This document shows, piece after piece, positions 34,290-45,017 of a DNA stretch of 64,000 bases. The notes beneath the pieces were generated by a model. It was given only the letters and a program-made list of their open reading frames with translations. It was not told the DNA's origin and did no database searches. The stretch is from Kangiella sp. HZ709 (GTDB taxonomy: Bacteria > Pseudomonadota > Gammaproteobacteria > Enterobacterales > Kangiellaceae), in contig NZ_WKJC01000002.1 in NCBI RefSeq assembly GCF_009674675.1, forward strand, positions 124,001-188,000. Reading direction: 5' to 3'. The position numbers and the translations under genes are program-made. Each line of letters opens with the position of its first letter. Position 1 is the first letter of the stretch.

Positions 34290-34736
34290 AGCTTTTTTAT
34301 TCACTCGCATTTGCACGGTAAGCACATCACAAGGAGCTCCGTGTAGAACACCACTAGCGGTTGAACCTAGCAATAATTCAAAACCACTTTGTCCATGAGT
34401 GCCTGAGACAATTAAGTCTGATTTAAGCTCAATGGCTTTTTGTTTGATCTGACTACTAGCTTTACCAACTTCAATACTAGTATTTTTTTCACTGACGTCA
34501 AACTTCTGAGCAAGCTTTATGAGTTTTTCTGTTCTATCTTGAAAAACTGTGCTCTCCATATCTTTGAGGTTAATTAAACCGGGAATTGGAATTGCTGAAA
34601 ACAGGCTCAGATCACTAGGCTCAATCACATGCAATAGATGTATTTTGCCCTTAGGCTTTAGTAAAGCTTTAGCCTTTTTAATCACTTTGCGGCTGTCTTT
34701 ACGCAAATCCACTGCTACTAAAATTTTTGAATACAT
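34281..34736 (-). CDS. Universal stress protein UspA family
   Basis: A 151-residue single-domain USP (E. coli UspA 144). The N-terminus YSKILVAVDLRKDS and the ATP-binding-type C-terminal motif GTHGQSGFELLLGSTASGVLHG (G-2x-G-9x-G-S/T pattern) are visible, so it should be an ATP-binding type USP. ATG at 34736 has GGAGG nine bases upstream. It is monocistronic and converges with the RND gene with a nine-base overlap. Confidence 0.92.
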   Translation of the reverse strand: MYSKILVAVDLRKDSRKVIKKAKALLKPKGKIHLLHVIEPSDLSLFSAIPIPGLINLKDMESTVFQDRTEKLIKLAQKFDVSEKNTSIEVGKASSQIKQKAIELKSDLIVSGTHGQSGFELLLGSTASGVLHGAPCDVLTVQMRVNKKALR

Positions 34737-34794
34737 AAATCCTCCAAACTTTACTATAGAATAAGAATCATCAATCCAACTTGATATTAATCAA

Positions 34795-35976
34795 TTATAA
34801 TTGGATAGACACTAAGCTAGCTGTATTTCGAGCCTTTTCCCTAGCTTCTTCAATTGAGTCAGCATTAGCTAAAGCAACTCCCATACGGCGTTTACCAGTA
34901 ACTTGTGGTTTCCCAAATAAACGCAGGTAGGTATTAGGTTCAGCTAAGGCTTTATCTAAATTACCAAAGCTTACATGAGAGGATTCACCCTCAACTAGAA
35001 TAACGGCTGATGCCGAAGGTCCAGTTTGATTAATTACTGGAATAGGTAATTGCAAAATAGCTCTAGCATGAAGTGCGAATTCAGATAAATCTTGCGAGAT
35101 CAAAGTCACTAAACCAGTATCATGCGGCCTAGGGGAAACTTCACTAAAGATCGCTTCATCGCCTTTAATAAATATCTCTACCCCAAACAACCCATAACCC
35201 CCTAAATCATCAGTAATCGCTTTGGCCATGGCTTGAGATTGTTGCAACGCTCGCTCAGACATTGCCTGTGGTTGCCATGATTCTCGGTAGTCACCATCTT
35301 TTTGGATATGCCCGATAGGAGCACAGTAATGGGTACCATTGACTGAGCGTATCGTTAGCAAAGTGATTTCATAATCAAAATCCACAAAACCTTCAATAAT
35401 AATTCGCCCTTCCCCAGTGCGGCCACCTTCTTGTGAATAATGCCATGCCGTTTCAATATCTGACTCACTTTTGACCGTTGACTGACCTTTACCCGAACTG
35501 CTCATCACTGGTTTTATCACACAAGGCAAGCCTATTTCTTCTAGCGCAGCGCGATATTCTTCATAAGTATCCGCGAATTGATAAGGCGAGGTTTTCAAAC
35601 CTAAGGTTTCAGCCGCTAATCTGCGAATACCCTCACGATCCATTGTCAGACGAGTAGCTCTAGCCGTTGGTACAACATTAAAACCTTCTTGCTCTAACTC
35701 CAACAGTTGATCGGTCGCAATGGCCTCAATCTCAGGAACAATCAAATCTGGCTTTTCTTGGTAAACAATCTCTTTTAGGGCTTCAGCATCAAGCATATCA
35801 ATAGCGTAAGCTCGATGAGCAACTTGCATTGCAGGGGCATTGGCATATCTGTCTATGGCAATGACTTCAACACCAAATCGTTGTAACTCGATGACCACTT
35901 CTTTGCCTAACTCTCCTGAGCCAAGCATCATCACTTTTGTTGCAGTTGCGGATAAGGGAGTTCCTATTGCTGCCAT
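34795..35976 (-). CDS. purT: Formate-dependent phosphoribosylglycinamide formyltransferase PurT
   Basis: ATP-grasp enzyme converting GAR, formate and ATP to FGAR in purine synthesis, an alternative to folate-dependent PurN. The 393 residues (E. coli 392) show the preATP-grasp start [20 protein letters not shown], an ATP-grasp domain with [16 protein letters not shown], and the metal-binding [16 protein letters not shown] segment, all hallmark PurT. ATG at 35976 with AGGAA upstream. It stands alone. Confidence 0.97.
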   Translation of the reverse strand: MAAIGTPLSATATKVMMLGSGELGKEVVIELQRFGVEVIAIDRYANAPAMQVAHRAYAIDMLDAEALKEIVYQEKPDLIVPEIEAIATDQLLELEQEGFNVVPTARATRLTMDREGIRRLAAETLGLKTSPYQFADTYEEYRAALEEIGLPCVIKPVMSSSGKGQSTVKSESDIETAWHYSQEGGRTGEGRIIIEGFVDFDYEITLLTIRSVNGTHYCAPIGHIQKDGDYRESWQPQAMSERALQQSQAMAKAITDDLGGYGLFGVEIFIKGDEAIFSEVSPRPHDTGLVTLISQDLSEFALHARAILQLPIPVINQTGPSASAVILVEGESSHVSFGNLDKALAEPNTYLRLFGKPQVTGKRRMGVALANADSIEEAREKARNTASLVSIQL

Positions 35977-36050
35977 GTTTTTCCTATAAGAATTAACAAT
36001 AATAACTAAGAGTTTAACAACTTAAGCTTGAATAAAAAACTCAAGCATAA

Positions 36051-36074
36051 AAAAAGGCTCAAAAGAGCCTTTTT
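36051..36074 (-). terminator. Rho-independent terminator of the kbp-type gene
   Basis: AAAAAGGCTC-AAAA-GAGCCTTTTT hairpin immediately after the gene stop at 36089. Symmetric A/T tracts allow function in both directions. Confidence 0.88.
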
Positions 36075-36088
36075 ATCTTATCGGGTTA

Positions 36089-36523
36089 TTAATCCAGTGG
36101 AATACGGATAGTCTGTCCCGGATAAATTAAATCAGGGTTTTTGATCACTTCTTTATTGGCATCAAAAATCTCAGTATAACGAGCACCATTACCTAAGAAT
36201 TTTTGCGATATAGCCCAAAGGGTATCGCCTTTTTGTATCTCGTAAAACTCCACTTCTTTTTCTTGCTCTGGCGCTTCAACGCCTGAAGTGTCCACTTGAG
36301 TTACGCCCTCAGCATTACCAGCCATCAACACCGCTTTCTCAACAGCATCGGCAGAACTCGCTTTACCCGTCATAACTACTTTGCCATCCTCATTCATTTC
36401 GATATTTAAATCTTCAACGCCAGGGTTGTCTTCTTCAATATGTTTTTTAATTTCTGTCGGCGCGTCGTCATCCTTGCCAAACATTTTTTTACCCATATTG
36501 AATGCGAAATCAAATAAACCCAT
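36089..36523 (-). CDS. kbp: BON-LysM protein Kbp/YgaU-type (potassium-binding)
   Basis: A 144-residue cytoplasmic protein with an N-terminal BON domain (DLNIEMNEDGKVVMTGKASS) and a C-terminal LysM domain (YEIQKGDTLWAISQKFLGNG, PDLIYPGQTIRIP). E. coli Kbp (149 residues) has the same order, binds K+ and supports growth at high potassium. ATG at 36523 with GAGGA upstream; the N-terminus MGLFDFAFNMGKKMF matches Kbp. Own terminator. Identification is good; the potassium function is transferred from E. coli. Confidence 0.92.
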   Translation of the reverse strand: MGLFDFAFNMGKKMFGKDDDAPTEIKKHIEEDNPGVEDLNIEMNEDGKVVMTGKASSADAVEKAVLMAGNAEGVTQVDTSGVEAPEQEKEVEFYEIQKGDTLWAISQKFLGNGARYTEIFDANKEVIKNPDLIYPGQTIRIPLD

Positions 36524-36622
36524 GATATTATCCTCTTGTTTTTACGAATTACCATAATATATAAGTAGTTATACAACTTAACCAAGCTTTATTTCTCATT
36601 TATACCAATCTATTACAATTGA

Positions 36623-37099
36623 TTACATTTTTTTAAGTAAGTCTAATGCATTACCCTCTAGCCGATAACCAGTCCATTCAGTTTGAGCTTTAGCTCCTAA
36701 GCGATCATAAAAGTCGATGGCCAATTTATTCCAGTCCAATACTGCCCAATCAATACGACCACAATCATTTTCTTTTGCGACTTTCCCTAAAGCCTTAAAC
36801 AGAGCCAAGCCAACCTTACGACTACGAAACTCAGGCTTAACAAATAAATCTTCAAGATAAACCCCATGCTTTCCAATAAAGGTAGAATAATTAAAGAAAT
36901 ACAAAGCAAAGCCAGCGACTTCTCGATCAACTTCGGCAATTAAAGCAAAGGCCTTAGGGTTTTCATTAAATAAACTAGCTTTTATATCTCCAGCGGAAGC
37001 AACTGCATGTTCTGCTAATTTTTCATATTCAGCTAAACCGTTAATCAAATCAACAATAGTTTGTGCATCAGATTGCTGTGCTTTACGAACAGTGACCAT
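36623..37099 (-). CDS. GNAT family N-acetyltransferase (diamine/spermidine acetyltransferase-like)
   Basis: A 158-residue GNAT. Motif A is present as VYLEDLFVKPEFRSRKVGLALF, with the R/K-x-x-G-x-A acetyl-CoA loop (RSRKVGLA), and motif B near LDWNKLAIDFYDRLGA. The arrangement of YFFNYSTFIGKHGVYLEDLFV is typical of eukaryote-like SAT1/thialysine acetyltransferase relatives. It is the last gene of a tight gshA-putP-GNAT cluster (2-base gap to putP). Substrate uncertain, perhaps a polyamine or thialysine. Confidence 0.85.
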   Translation of the reverse strand: MVTVRKAQQSDAQTIVDLINGLAEYEKLAEHAVASAGDIKASLFNENPKAFALIAEVDREVAGFALYFFNYSTFIGKHGVYLEDLFVKPEFRSRKVGLALFKALGKVAKENDCGRIDWAVLDWNKLAIDFYDRLGAKAQTEWTGYRLEGNALDLLKKM

Positions 37100-37101
37100 A
37101 A

Positions 37102-38604
37102 TCAGCTCACCATTTTTTTAAATTGGGAACGAAACCAATCAAACTGATTGAAGCAGGTTTCATCAACTTGGGTCAATTTACTTACCACGATAATAGCTAT
37201 TGTTGCTAAAACAAATCCAGGCAACATTTCGTACAGATCAAAAATTGCTAGCCCATGTTGTTCTGCTGTTAGCTGCTTCCAAACAACTACCGTAATAGCA
37301 CCTGTTAAGATTCCTGCCAGAGCACCCCAACGCGTCATTTTTTGCCAAAATAGTGACATGATAACTAATGGTCCAAATGCTGCTCCGAAACCAGCCCAGG
37401 CGTAGCTTACGAGTTCTAAGACGCGGCTTTTAGGATCCAGCGCAATTACCACAGCAATTATTGCAATAATCACCACTCCCACTCGGCTTACCCAAACCAA
37501 TTCTTTTTCGCTGGCTTCAGGTCTTAATAAACTTTTATAGAAATCTTCAGTTAAAGAACTTGAAGACACTAATAGCTGTGAGTCGATGGTACTCATCACT
37601 GCCGCTAAAATAGCTGCTAACAAAAAGCCTGCTAACCAAGGGTTAAATAAAGCCTTATTCATTAAAATAAAAATACGTTCCGGGTTTTCTGCTAATGTCG
37701 CCACTGCATTGGGATCGTTAGAGAAATAAGCTATGCCTGCCAGACCAATAAACATGGCACCTAATAAACTAATGACCATCCAGCTCATGGCAATTCGTCT
37801 AGCTGAACGAATGGTATGGACACCCTCAGCAGCCATAAAACGTGCAAGAATATGCGGTTGACCAAAATAACCTAAACCCCAAGCCTGAAGGGATAAAAAA
37901 CCAATAAGAGTCAAACCAGTTGTAGCGTCCAACGCATTAGCTCTAACAGACTCCATCTTTTCCATTAAAGGCATCAAGCCATTGTATTCAATAACAATAG
38001 TGATTGGGGCAACGACTAAGGCCGTGACCATTAAAATACCTTGGAAAAAATCCGTCCAAGAAACCGCTAGGAAACCACCCAAAAAAGTATAACCGACAAT
38101 GACAGCAGCACCGACTAATAAGGCTTGTTGATAACTCATCTGGAAGCTGCTCTCAAATAAAGTCGCGCCAGCTACCATCCCTGAAGCAGTATAGAAAGTG
38201 TAAAACAGTAAAATCACCAAAGCGGAAGTAATACGAAGAACCTTCGAGTTATCCTTGAAGCGGTTTTCAAAGTAGTCTGGCAAAGTTAAAGAGTTATCTG
38301 CAATCTCAGTATATAAGCGCAATCTTCCAGCCACAAGCTTCCAATTAAGATAGGCTCCAATTACTAAGCCCAGAGCAATCCAACCTTCAATAATTCCACT
38401 GGCATACAAAGCGCCTGGTAAGCCCATCAAAATCCAACCGCTCATATCAGAAGCAGCTGCACTTAAAGCCGTAACGCCGCTGCCTAAAGTTCTCCCTCCT
38501 AAAATATAGTCGGACAAACTATTGGTTCTTTGATATGCCCATAGGCCAATTAAGACCATAAAAATAAGATAGGCGGCAAAAGTGATGAGAGTAGCGGTTG
38601 GCAT
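37102..38604 (-). CDS. putP: Sodium/proline symporter PutP
   Basis: Na+-coupled proline importer of the SSS family, 500 residues with about 13 transmembrane helices (E. coli PutP 502). The segments SGWILMGLPGALYASG, LPDYFENRF, GQPHILARFMA and LLVSSSSLTEDFY are PutP hallmarks, including Na+-site residues. ATG at 38604 has GAGGAA upstream. It is sandwiched between gshA (18 bases upstream) and the GNAT gene. Proline uptake may serve nutrition and osmoprotection. No putA is visible. Confidence 0.95.
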   Translation of the reverse strand: MPTATLITFAAYLIFMVLIGLWAYQRTNSLSDYILGGRTLGSGVTALSAAASDMSGWILMGLPGALYASGIIEGWIALGLVIGAYLNWKLVAGRLRLYTEIADNSLTLPDYFENRFKDNSKVLRITSALVILLFYTFYTASGMVAGATLFESSFQMSYQQALLVGAAVIVGYTFLGGFLAVSWTDFFQGILMVTALVVAPITIVIEYNGLMPLMEKMESVRANALDATTGLTLIGFLSLQAWGLGYFGQPHILARFMAAEGVHTIRSARRIAMSWMVISLLGAMFIGLAGIAYFSNDPNAVATLAENPERIFILMNKALFNPWLAGFLLAAILAAVMSTIDSQLLVSSSSLTEDFYKSLLRPEASEKELVWVSRVGVVIIAIIAVVIALDPKSRVLELVSYAWAGFGAAFGPLVIMSLFWQKMTRWGALAGILTGAITVVVWKQLTAEQHGLAIFDLYEMLPGFVLATIAIIVVSKLTQVDETCFNQFDWFRSQFKKMVS

Positions 38605-38622
38605 AAATTCCTCTTCTAAAAT

Positions 38623-40191
38623 TTACTTAAAATAATTTTCAAGATATTGCTCAAAACTCATAACATCACTTTGCTCAACTTCTTGTTGTCGATGTAATGA
38701 GGCGGTCGCTTCTTCTTTAAATTTATGATGTTGAGCGTCATTTAATAACGACTCAGAAAATTCCATTTTGTACTGTTCCGATAATGATAAGACAAAACCA
38801 TAATAACCTTGCTCAGACTCTTGTAACTGACGCATAAATTGACCCGATAGTGTTGCAGCAGGATCATCCGTCATTAACGATATTTTTTCTAAAGCTTCAG
38901 TATATCGCTCAGTTTTATTACTGGAATCCATAAGATCTGCAATAGGCTGCATTTCTTGCAACATGGTTTTAGCCGTGTCCATCAGAGGAACCGAACGATT
39001 ACCTAATAATAAATGCAAACCTGGCTTGCGACCAAAGTTTACAACCCTTTTAAAATTCTCATCATTTTCCGCATTTTCACGCTGGGATAAGTCTTTGCTT
39101 TCTTGCAATAAACAAAACAGTAAGAACACATCCAGAAAATCAATTTGGTATTGGCTGATCCCTACTGAGTCAAATGGATTTAAATCCAAAGAGCGAACTT
39201 CAATATATTCAACTCCGCCACGCTTGAGTGCTTGAGTTGGACGTTCGCCACTAGTGATAACTCGCTTAGGGCGAATCTTAGCGTAGTATTCATTTTCAAT
39301 TTGCAGCAAATTGGCATTCAGTTGACGGTACTCACCATCCACTTTAACACCTAATTCTTGATAAAACTCATCGGGGGTACGGATCGCTTGCTCTAAAGCT
39401 TCCACATAGTCATTGATATCGTTATGGCAAATAGTAAACTTAGACTGGGCATTGTTTTGATACCCCAAATCACTCATTCGTAACGAAGTGGCGTACTTAC
39501 CCATAAGAGTGCAATCGGAATAATCTTCTAACATGGAGCCCACCCGACCCTTCATGAAAGATTTGCAAATCGCAGGAGAAGCACCAAACAGATAAGGTAA
39601 TATCCAACAATACCGTAGATAATTTCGAATTAAGCCTAAATACTCTTTTGAGATAAAATCGCTTAACTCATCAGAATTATTTTTAAACTTTTGATAATCT
39701 AACCAAAAGTCATCAGGCATAGAAAAGTTATAATGTACGCCAGCAATCGTTTGCATATAACGGCCATAGCGATAGCCTAAACCACGTCGATATACATGCT
39801 TCATCTGACCAACATTTGAACTACCATAATCAGCTAAAGGGACATCTTCTTCCTTAGTCATAATACAAGGCATAGAGCCTGCCCAAAGCACTTCATCTTC
39901 CATGTCTTGATACATGTATTGATGAATATCCTTTAACCATTGCCGCGGCGCTTCAACATCATCAGAAACCGGCGTTATCAACTCAGGAAGCGCCTCAGAA
40001 TAATCTGTAGTTAGGTAGCGGTTAGTTAAAGCCGAACCCCAAGACTTAGGATGTGCGCGTTTTGATAAATAACCATCAGGAGTAACCCGCAAGCTCTCTT
40101 TCTCAATACCGCGGTTAAGCCTAGTCAAAGAGTTAGCTTTTTGATCCCTAACAAAAGCCAACGCCTCAATATCAAGTTTAGGTTTTAGCAT
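38623..40191 (-). CDS. gshA: Glutamate-cysteine ligase GshA
   Basis: First enzyme of glutathione synthesis: ATP-dependent gamma-glutamylcysteine formation. The 522 residues (E. coli 518) belong to the proteobacterial class I family: RLNRGIEKESLRVTPDG start, TTDYSEALPELITPV, GVHYNFSMPDDFW, YIEVRSLDLNPFDSVG and GRKPGLHLL. It heads a gshA-putP-GNAT cluster. The start ATG at 40191 has a weak Shine-Dalgarno. gshB is not in the window. Confidence 0.97.
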   Translation of the reverse strand: MLKPKLDIEALAFVRDQKANSLTRLNRGIEKESLRVTPDGYLSKRAHPKSWGSALTNRYLTTDYSEALPELITPVSDDVEAPRQWLKDIHQYMYQDMEDEVLWAGSMPCIMTKEEDVPLADYGSSNVGQMKHVYRRGLGYRYGRYMQTIAGVHYNFSMPDDFWLDYQKFKNNSDELSDFISKEYLGLIRNYLRYCWILPYLFGASPAICKSFMKGRVGSMLEDYSDCTLMGKYATSLRMSDLGYQNNAQSKFTICHNDINDYVEALEQAIRTPDEFYQELGVKVDGEYRQLNANLLQIENEYYAKIRPKRVITSGERPTQALKRGGVEYIEVRSLDLNPFDSVGISQYQIDFLDVFLLFCLLQESKDLSQRENAENDENFKRVVNFGRKPGLHLLLGNRSVPLMDTAKTMLQEMQPIADLMDSSNKTERYTEALEKISLMTDDPAATLSGQFMRQLQESEQGYYGFVLSLSEQYKMEFSESLLNDAQHHKFKEEATASLHRQQEVEQSDVMSFEQYLENYFK

Positions 40192-40318
40192 ATTGATATT
40201 ATTAGTAATTTTTTAGATTAATGGGGTACAGTATGCCACTCTATAGGGGGCAGTGACAAATAAAAGAAATTATCATTCTCAAATGAATCTGTTCCCTTTT
40301 TAATGTTACTTTCTACTA

Positions 40319-40837
40319 TTATCTTGCCTTTTTAAACGACTTTATAACATTATCGAAATCCTGCCTATTACCTTCATACTTAGAAGGTAGCGACCAAAGT
40401 ATTATTTGATGGAAGTTATCTTTATCTTCGGTAGTGGTATGGAGATATTTAATTTTAACTCCATCTATCACGCCAGAAATAATAGATTTAGAAAAACTAT
40501 AATCATTAGTAGTTAAAGTAGACTTTTTGCCAAGTACTGGATTCTTTAAGCTATCTTTGATCATACTCAAAGTAAGCTCTGAGTAATCATTGATAGAATA
40601 GCTATCATCAAAATCTTGTTTAGATTCAGTGAAAACTATCAAATAAGCTTCTTTCCTTAGATTACCCATTTGAAAATCAGCATCTTCATGTAGATTTAAC
40701 TTTGACCAATGTCCAGGCACAGTCGCTTGATATTGATCGTCAAGGAACTGGATAGTTTTATCTTCCTTATTGAATATATTTCCAGCATCACAACCAGTCA
40801 TTAAAAACAAAGTAACTATTAATATTATTTTTTTCAT
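40319..40837 (-). CDS. Lipoprotein of unknown function
   Basis: About 172 residues from ATG at 40837 with AGAGGA upstream; the frame extends further, to 40894, but the lipoprotein signal MKKIILIVTLFLMTGC (Cys16) argues for the inner start. The mature protein shows a YQATVPGHWSKLNLHEDADFQMGN segment typical of small proteins resembling PsbP/DcrB-like lipoproteins, in which a Val-Pro-x-x-W/F motif precedes a stretch of strands. That comparison is tentative. It lies downstream of purL and its terminator is not obvious. Confidence 0.75.
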   Translation of the reverse strand: MKKIILIVTLFLMTGCDAGNIFNKEDKTIQFLDDQYQATVPGHWSKLNLHEDADFQMGNLRKEAYLIVFTESKQDFDDSYSINDYSELTLSMIKDSLKNPVLGKKSTLTTNDYSFSKSIISGVIDGVKIKYLHTTTEDKDNFHQIILWSLPSKYEGNRQDFDNVIKSFKKAR

Positions 40838-40886
40838 ATATCCTCTCAGAGTATTCTCACAGTGTTTTTTTAATAATATATAGTAA

Positions 40887-40910
40887 AAAGCCATGCGATT
40901 GCATGGCTTT
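40887..40910 (-). terminator. Rho-independent terminator of purL
   Basis: AAAGCCATGC-GATT-GCATGGCTTT perfect 10-bp hairpin, ending five bases after the purL stop codon; on the minus strand the T-run is TTTTTACT. Confidence 0.85.
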
Positions 40911-40914
40911 AGTA

Positions 40915-43900
40915 TTAGTTTACGAACTTTCTAGCGTTATAGAACATACGCTGCCAACCACCATCTTCGCTCCACTCTTCAGGTCGCCAAGAGTTTTGCA
41001 CCGCTCTCGCGACACGCTCGGGATGCGGCATCATAATAGTCGCACGACCATCTGCAGAGGTTAAGCCGGTGATGCCATGCAACGAGCCATTTGGATTGGC
41101 TGGATAAGTATCTGCGATATCACCATAATTATTGATAAACCTGGCGGTAACTAATCCTGAGTCATTGGTTTTAGCGGCAGCGTCAGTAGATTTAAATTCA
41201 GCGCGACCTTCGCCATGAGAAACTGCGATAGGTAAACGCGAACCTTCCATGCCAGTCATAAACAATGACGGTGATTTAGCCACCTCTAACATAGCCACAC
41301 GAGCTTCAAACTGTGCCGATTGGTTGCGCACGAAATGCGGCCAATGCTCTGTTCCAGGAATCAACTCTTTAAGGTTTGACATCATCTGGCAACCGTTACA
41401 GATCCCTAAGCTGAAAGTATCATTGCGCTTAAAGAATGCTTCGAATTCGTCGCGAGCTCGGTTATTGAATAAAATCGATTTAGCCCAACCTTCACCAGCT
41501 CCAAGGACGTCGCCATATGAGAAGCCACCACAAGCCACAGCGCCGATAAAGTCATTCAGCGAAGTTCGACCCGAAAGAATATCACTCATGTGAACATCAA
41601 TGGCTTCAAAACCTGCTTTAGTGAAAGCCGCCGCCATTTCAAGCTGACTGTTAACACCTTGTTCGCGCATAATAGCAACGCGCGGACGTACCCCAGAATT
41701 GATCATGGGCGCTGCAATATTGTCGTTTTGATCAAAGGTTAAATTAACCGATAAACCTGGGTTATCTAAATCTAACTTTGCAGCAAACTCTTCTTCAGCA
41801 CATTTAGGATTATCACGCAGCTTTTGCATTTCAAAAGTCATCTTAGACCAAATCTCACGCAAACCTTTCATATCACGGGAAAGAATATCTTGCCCATCTT
41901 TAGTAATGCTAAGTGTTTTTGTTTCTGCCGGTTCGCCAATAAAATGAGCAAACTCAGAAACATGATGTTCTGCTAGAATTGCTTCAACTTGTTGGCGTTT
42001 TGCTGCAGCCACTTGAATAACAGCGCCTAACTCTTCGTTAAATAATAACTCTTCGGCCGAACCATTTAATTCAGATAAATCAGCACTGATACCACAGTTA
42101 CCAGCAAAACCCATTTCCACTAAAGTCGCTAATAAGCCGCCATCTGAGCGATCATGGTAAGCATAGGCTAAGGCTTGCTGATTTAAGCTTTGCACGGCAT
42201 TAAAGAAATTCCGTAAGTCATCTGCTGAATCAACGTTCGCTGGTGTTTTACCCAACAATTTATAAACTTGAGTAAATGCCGTCGCGCCTAGACGGTTTTT
42301 ACCGCGACCTAAATCCAATAATAATAATTCTGTTTGACCTTGGTTAGATTTCAACTCAGGTGTTAAAGATTTACGCACATCAGTCACTGGGGCAAAAGCC
42401 GTAATGATTAAAGAGCTTGGAGCTGTTACGGATTTTTGTTCGCCATTTTCTTCCCAAACGGTTTTCATGGACATAGAATCTTTGCCCACTGGAATAGTTA
42501 TGCCAAGTTTAGGACATAAATCCATACCCACTGCTTCAACCGCATTATAAAGATTCACATCCTCTCCTGGTGCACCCGCAGGAGCCATCCAGTTAGCGGA
42601 CAAGCGAATTTTCTTAATGTCATCAATCTTTGCGCTAGCAATATTGGTTAGTGACTCTGCAACCGCCATCTTTGCTGCTGCAGCTGAATCCAATAGCGCA
42701 GCAGGAGTTCGCTCGCCCATTGCCATCGCTTCGCCGGTATAACTATTATGAGTAGAGGTAGTCACAGCACAATCTGCTACCGGCACTTGCCAAGGGCCTA
42801 CCATTTGATCGCGGGAAACCATACCGCCAACTGTTCTATCACCAATGGTTATCAAGAAAGTTTTATCTGCAACCGCCGGTAATGCTAGAACACGATCCAC
42901 GGCTTCATTAATATCTGCAACTTGCGGTAACTCTGTTGAAGGCGCTTTTAAGGTTTCTGCTGTGCGGTGCATTTTAGGTGGTTTACCGAATAAAACATCC
43001 ATCGGTAAATCAACTGGCTCATTATTAAAATGCTCATCACTCAAGCTCAAATGTAACTCTTCTGTTGCTTCACCCACTACCGCAAAAGGACAACGCTCAC
43101 GCTCACAAATTGCTTTAAATTTTTCAAGGTTTGCAGGATCTACCGCCATCACATAGCGCTCTTGCGCTTCGTTACACCAAATCTCTACAGGTGCCATCCC
43201 TTTTTCTGCATTTGGCACACGACGTAATTCAAACTTTCCACCACGTTCGCCATCATGTACTAATTCAGGGATTGCATTGGACAAACCGCCAGCACCTACA
43301 TCATGAATAAATTCGATGGGATTTTGATCATCAAGCGCCCAACAGCGATCAATAACTTCTTGGCAACGGCGTTCCATTTCAGGATTGTCGCGCTGCACGG
43401 ATGCGAAATCTAGATCTTCTTGGCTAGTTCCTGAGGTCATTGAAGATGCTGCACCGCCACCAAGGCCGATTAACATGGCAGGACCACCTAGTACGATAAC
43501 CTTGTAACCTGGCTTTATTTCTTTCTTCTCTACATGCTGCTCACGAATATTACCCATGCCGCCTGCAATCATTATAGGTTTATGGTAACCACGAACTTCT
43601 TCGCGTTTTTCAAAACCAAAGTCAAATTCAAACTTTTCTTCAAAGGTTCTGAAGTAACCATTAACGGCTGGTCGTCCAAACTCATTGTTAAAGCTGGCAC
43701 CGCCAATAGGGCCTTCCAGCATAATATCTAAAGCTGTGACAATACGAGCGGGCTTGCCATAATCCGTTTCCCAAGGTTGCTCGTAACCAGGAATACGCAA
43801 ATTAGAAACGCTGAAACCTGTTAAGCCCACTTTGGGTTTGCCACCAATACCAGTAGCTCCTTCATCACGAATTTCACCACCTGATCCAGTGGATGCGCCA

Positions 43901-44823
43901 GGATAAGGAGAAATACAAGTTGGATGGTTGTGAGTTTCAACTTTTATTAAAACGTGCACAGGCTCTAAATGATATTGGTATTCATTAGTTTCTGGCTGAG
44001 CAAAAAAGCGGTGTGCATTGAAGCCTTCAAATACAGCAGCATTATCTTTATATGCCGATAAGACGCCTTCTGAATTGTTAGCGTAAGTGTTCTTAATCAT
44101 CTTAAATAATGATAAATTTTTATCTTCGCCATCAATGGTCCAAGAAGCATTAAAGATTTTGTGACGGCAATGTTCAGAGTTTGCTTGAGCAAACATCATG
44201 AGTTCTACGTCACTCGGGTTGCGCCCTAAGTTAGTGAAACTTTCCACTAAGTAATCAATTTCGTCTTCCGCTAAAGCTAACCCAATATCGGTATTGGCTT
44301 TAACCAAGGCTGCACGACCGCCAGCTAAAATATCCACATGAGCAAGCTTTTTAGGATCTTCTTGTACAAATAATACTTTGGCTTCATTGTGCTCATCTAA
44401 AACCGATTGAGTCATCCGGTCATGAACTAGTGGCTTTAAACGCTCAACCACTTCATCTTTAATTTGCTCACCTTCAGGATTGATAAAATAAACGGCAACT
44501 CCGCGTTCAACTCTCTCAATTTTGTCTAAGCCACAATTTTGCGCAATATCTGTCGCCTTAGACGACCAAGGAGAAATAGTTCCTGGACGAGGTACAACAA
44601 TCATACGACGGCCATTATGTTCGCTAGCAGGACGGCTTGGTCCATACTCTAACAATCGCTCTAAAACCGATAGTTCACCTTCGGTTAATTCTGAATTGGT
44701 ATGCACATAATGAACATACTCGCCATAAATTTCTGCCACTCGAGGTTCTATGGCTTGAGTTTCTTTTAAAAGACGGGATTTTTGGAAATCAGAATAAGCA
44801 GGGTTACCGCGTAAAATGAGCAT
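40915..44823 (-). CDS. purL: Phosphoribosylformylglycinamidine synthase PurL
   Basis: Large-type FGAM synthetase: FGAR + Gln + ATP to FGAM in purine synthesis. About 1302 residues from ATG at 44823 ([19 protein letters not shown], as in E. coli PurL, 1295); the longer frame to 44883 is not conserved. N-terminal PurS-like part, linker, two AIR-synthase domains ([32 protein letters not shown]) and a C-terminal class I glutaminase with nucleophilic Cys in [10 protein letters not shown] and the HPE triad end [10 protein letters not shown]. Divergent from mltF as in E. coli. Confidence 0.98.
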   Translation of the reverse strand: MLILRGNPAYSDFQKSRLLKETQAIEPRVAEIYGEYVHYVHTNSELTEGELSVLERLLEYGPSRPASEHNGRRMIVVPRPGTISPWSSKATDIAQNCGLDKIERVERGVAVYFINPEGEQIKDEVVERLKPLVHDRMTQSVLDEHNEAKVLFVQEDPKKLAHVDILAGGRAALVKANTDIGLALAEDEIDYLVESFTNLGRNPSDVELMMFAQANSEHCRHKIFNASWTIDGEDKNLSLFKMIKNTYANNSEGVLSAYKDNAAVFEGFNAHRFFAQPETNEYQYHLEPVHVLIKVETHNHPTCISPYPGASTGSGGEIRDEGATGIGGKPKVGLTGFSVSNLRIPGYEQPWETDYGKPARIVTALDIMLEGPIGGASFNNEFGRPAVNGYFRTFEEKFEFDFGFEKREEVRGYHKPIMIAGGMGNIREQHVEKKEIKPGYKVIVLGGPAMLIGLGGGAASSMTSGTSQEDLDFASVQRDNPEMERRCQEVIDRCWALDDQNPIEFIHDVGAGGLSNAIPELVHDGERGGKFELRRVPNAEKGMAPVEIWCNEAQERYVMAVDPANLEKFKAICERERCPFAVVGEATEELHLSLSDEHFNNEPVDLPMDVLFGKPPKMHRTAETLKAPSTELPQVADINEAVDRVLALPAVADKTFLITIGDRTVGGMVSRDQMVGPWQVPVADCAVTTSTHNSYTGEAMAMGERTPAALLDSAAAAKMAVAESLTNIASAKIDDIKKIRLSANWMAPAGAPGEDVNLYNAVEAVGMDLCPKLGITIPVGKDSMSMKTVWEENGEQKSVTAPSSLIITAFAPVTDVRKSLTPELKSNQGQTELLLLDLGRGKNRLGATAFTQVYKLLGKTPANVDSADDLRNFFNAVQSLNQQALAYAYHDRSDGGLLATLVEMGFAGNCGISADLSELNGSAEELLFNEELGAVIQVAAAKRQQVEAILAEHHVSEFAHFIGEPAETKTLSITKDGQDILSRDMKGLREIWSKMTFEMQKLRDNPKCAEEEFAAKLDLDNPGLSVNLTFDQNDNIAAPMINSGVRPRVAIMREQGVNSQLEMAAAFTKAGFEAIDVHMSDILSGRTSLNDFIGAVACGGFSYGDVLGAGEGWAKSILFNNRARDEFEAFFKRNDTFSLGICNGCQMMSNLKELIPGTEHWPHFVRNQSAQFEARVAMLEVAKSPSLFMTGMEGSRLPIAVSHGEGRAEFKSTDAAAKTNDSGLVTARFINNYGDIADTYPANPNGSLHGITGLTSADGRATIMMPHPERVARAVQNSWRPEEWSEDGGWQRMFYNARKFVN

Positions 44824-44949
44824 ACAATTCTCTACCGATAGCGTGATTACAGGGTCATAGCGTAGCTGTGACAAGGAGCGCAAATTTTACTCTAAAACAG
44901 AGTTTTTGATAAGTCCTGCAAGCTGATAATTCACAAATTAATGGTAAAT

Positions 44950-44979
44950 TTGTACATTTTAATCATTTCAAAGCATAAT
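44950..44979 (+). promoter_or_regulatory. Candidate sigma-70 promoter for mltF
   Basis: TTGTAC (44950-44955), 18-base spacer, CATAAT (44974-44979), followed by the mltF ATG 38 bases downstream. Each hexamer differs from consensus at one or two positions. No PurR-like operator was recognised on the purL side. Confidence 0.4.
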
Positions 44980-45017
44980 GTGGCTAAAGTCTTTTTAAGT
45001 TATTGAATTATCAGTAG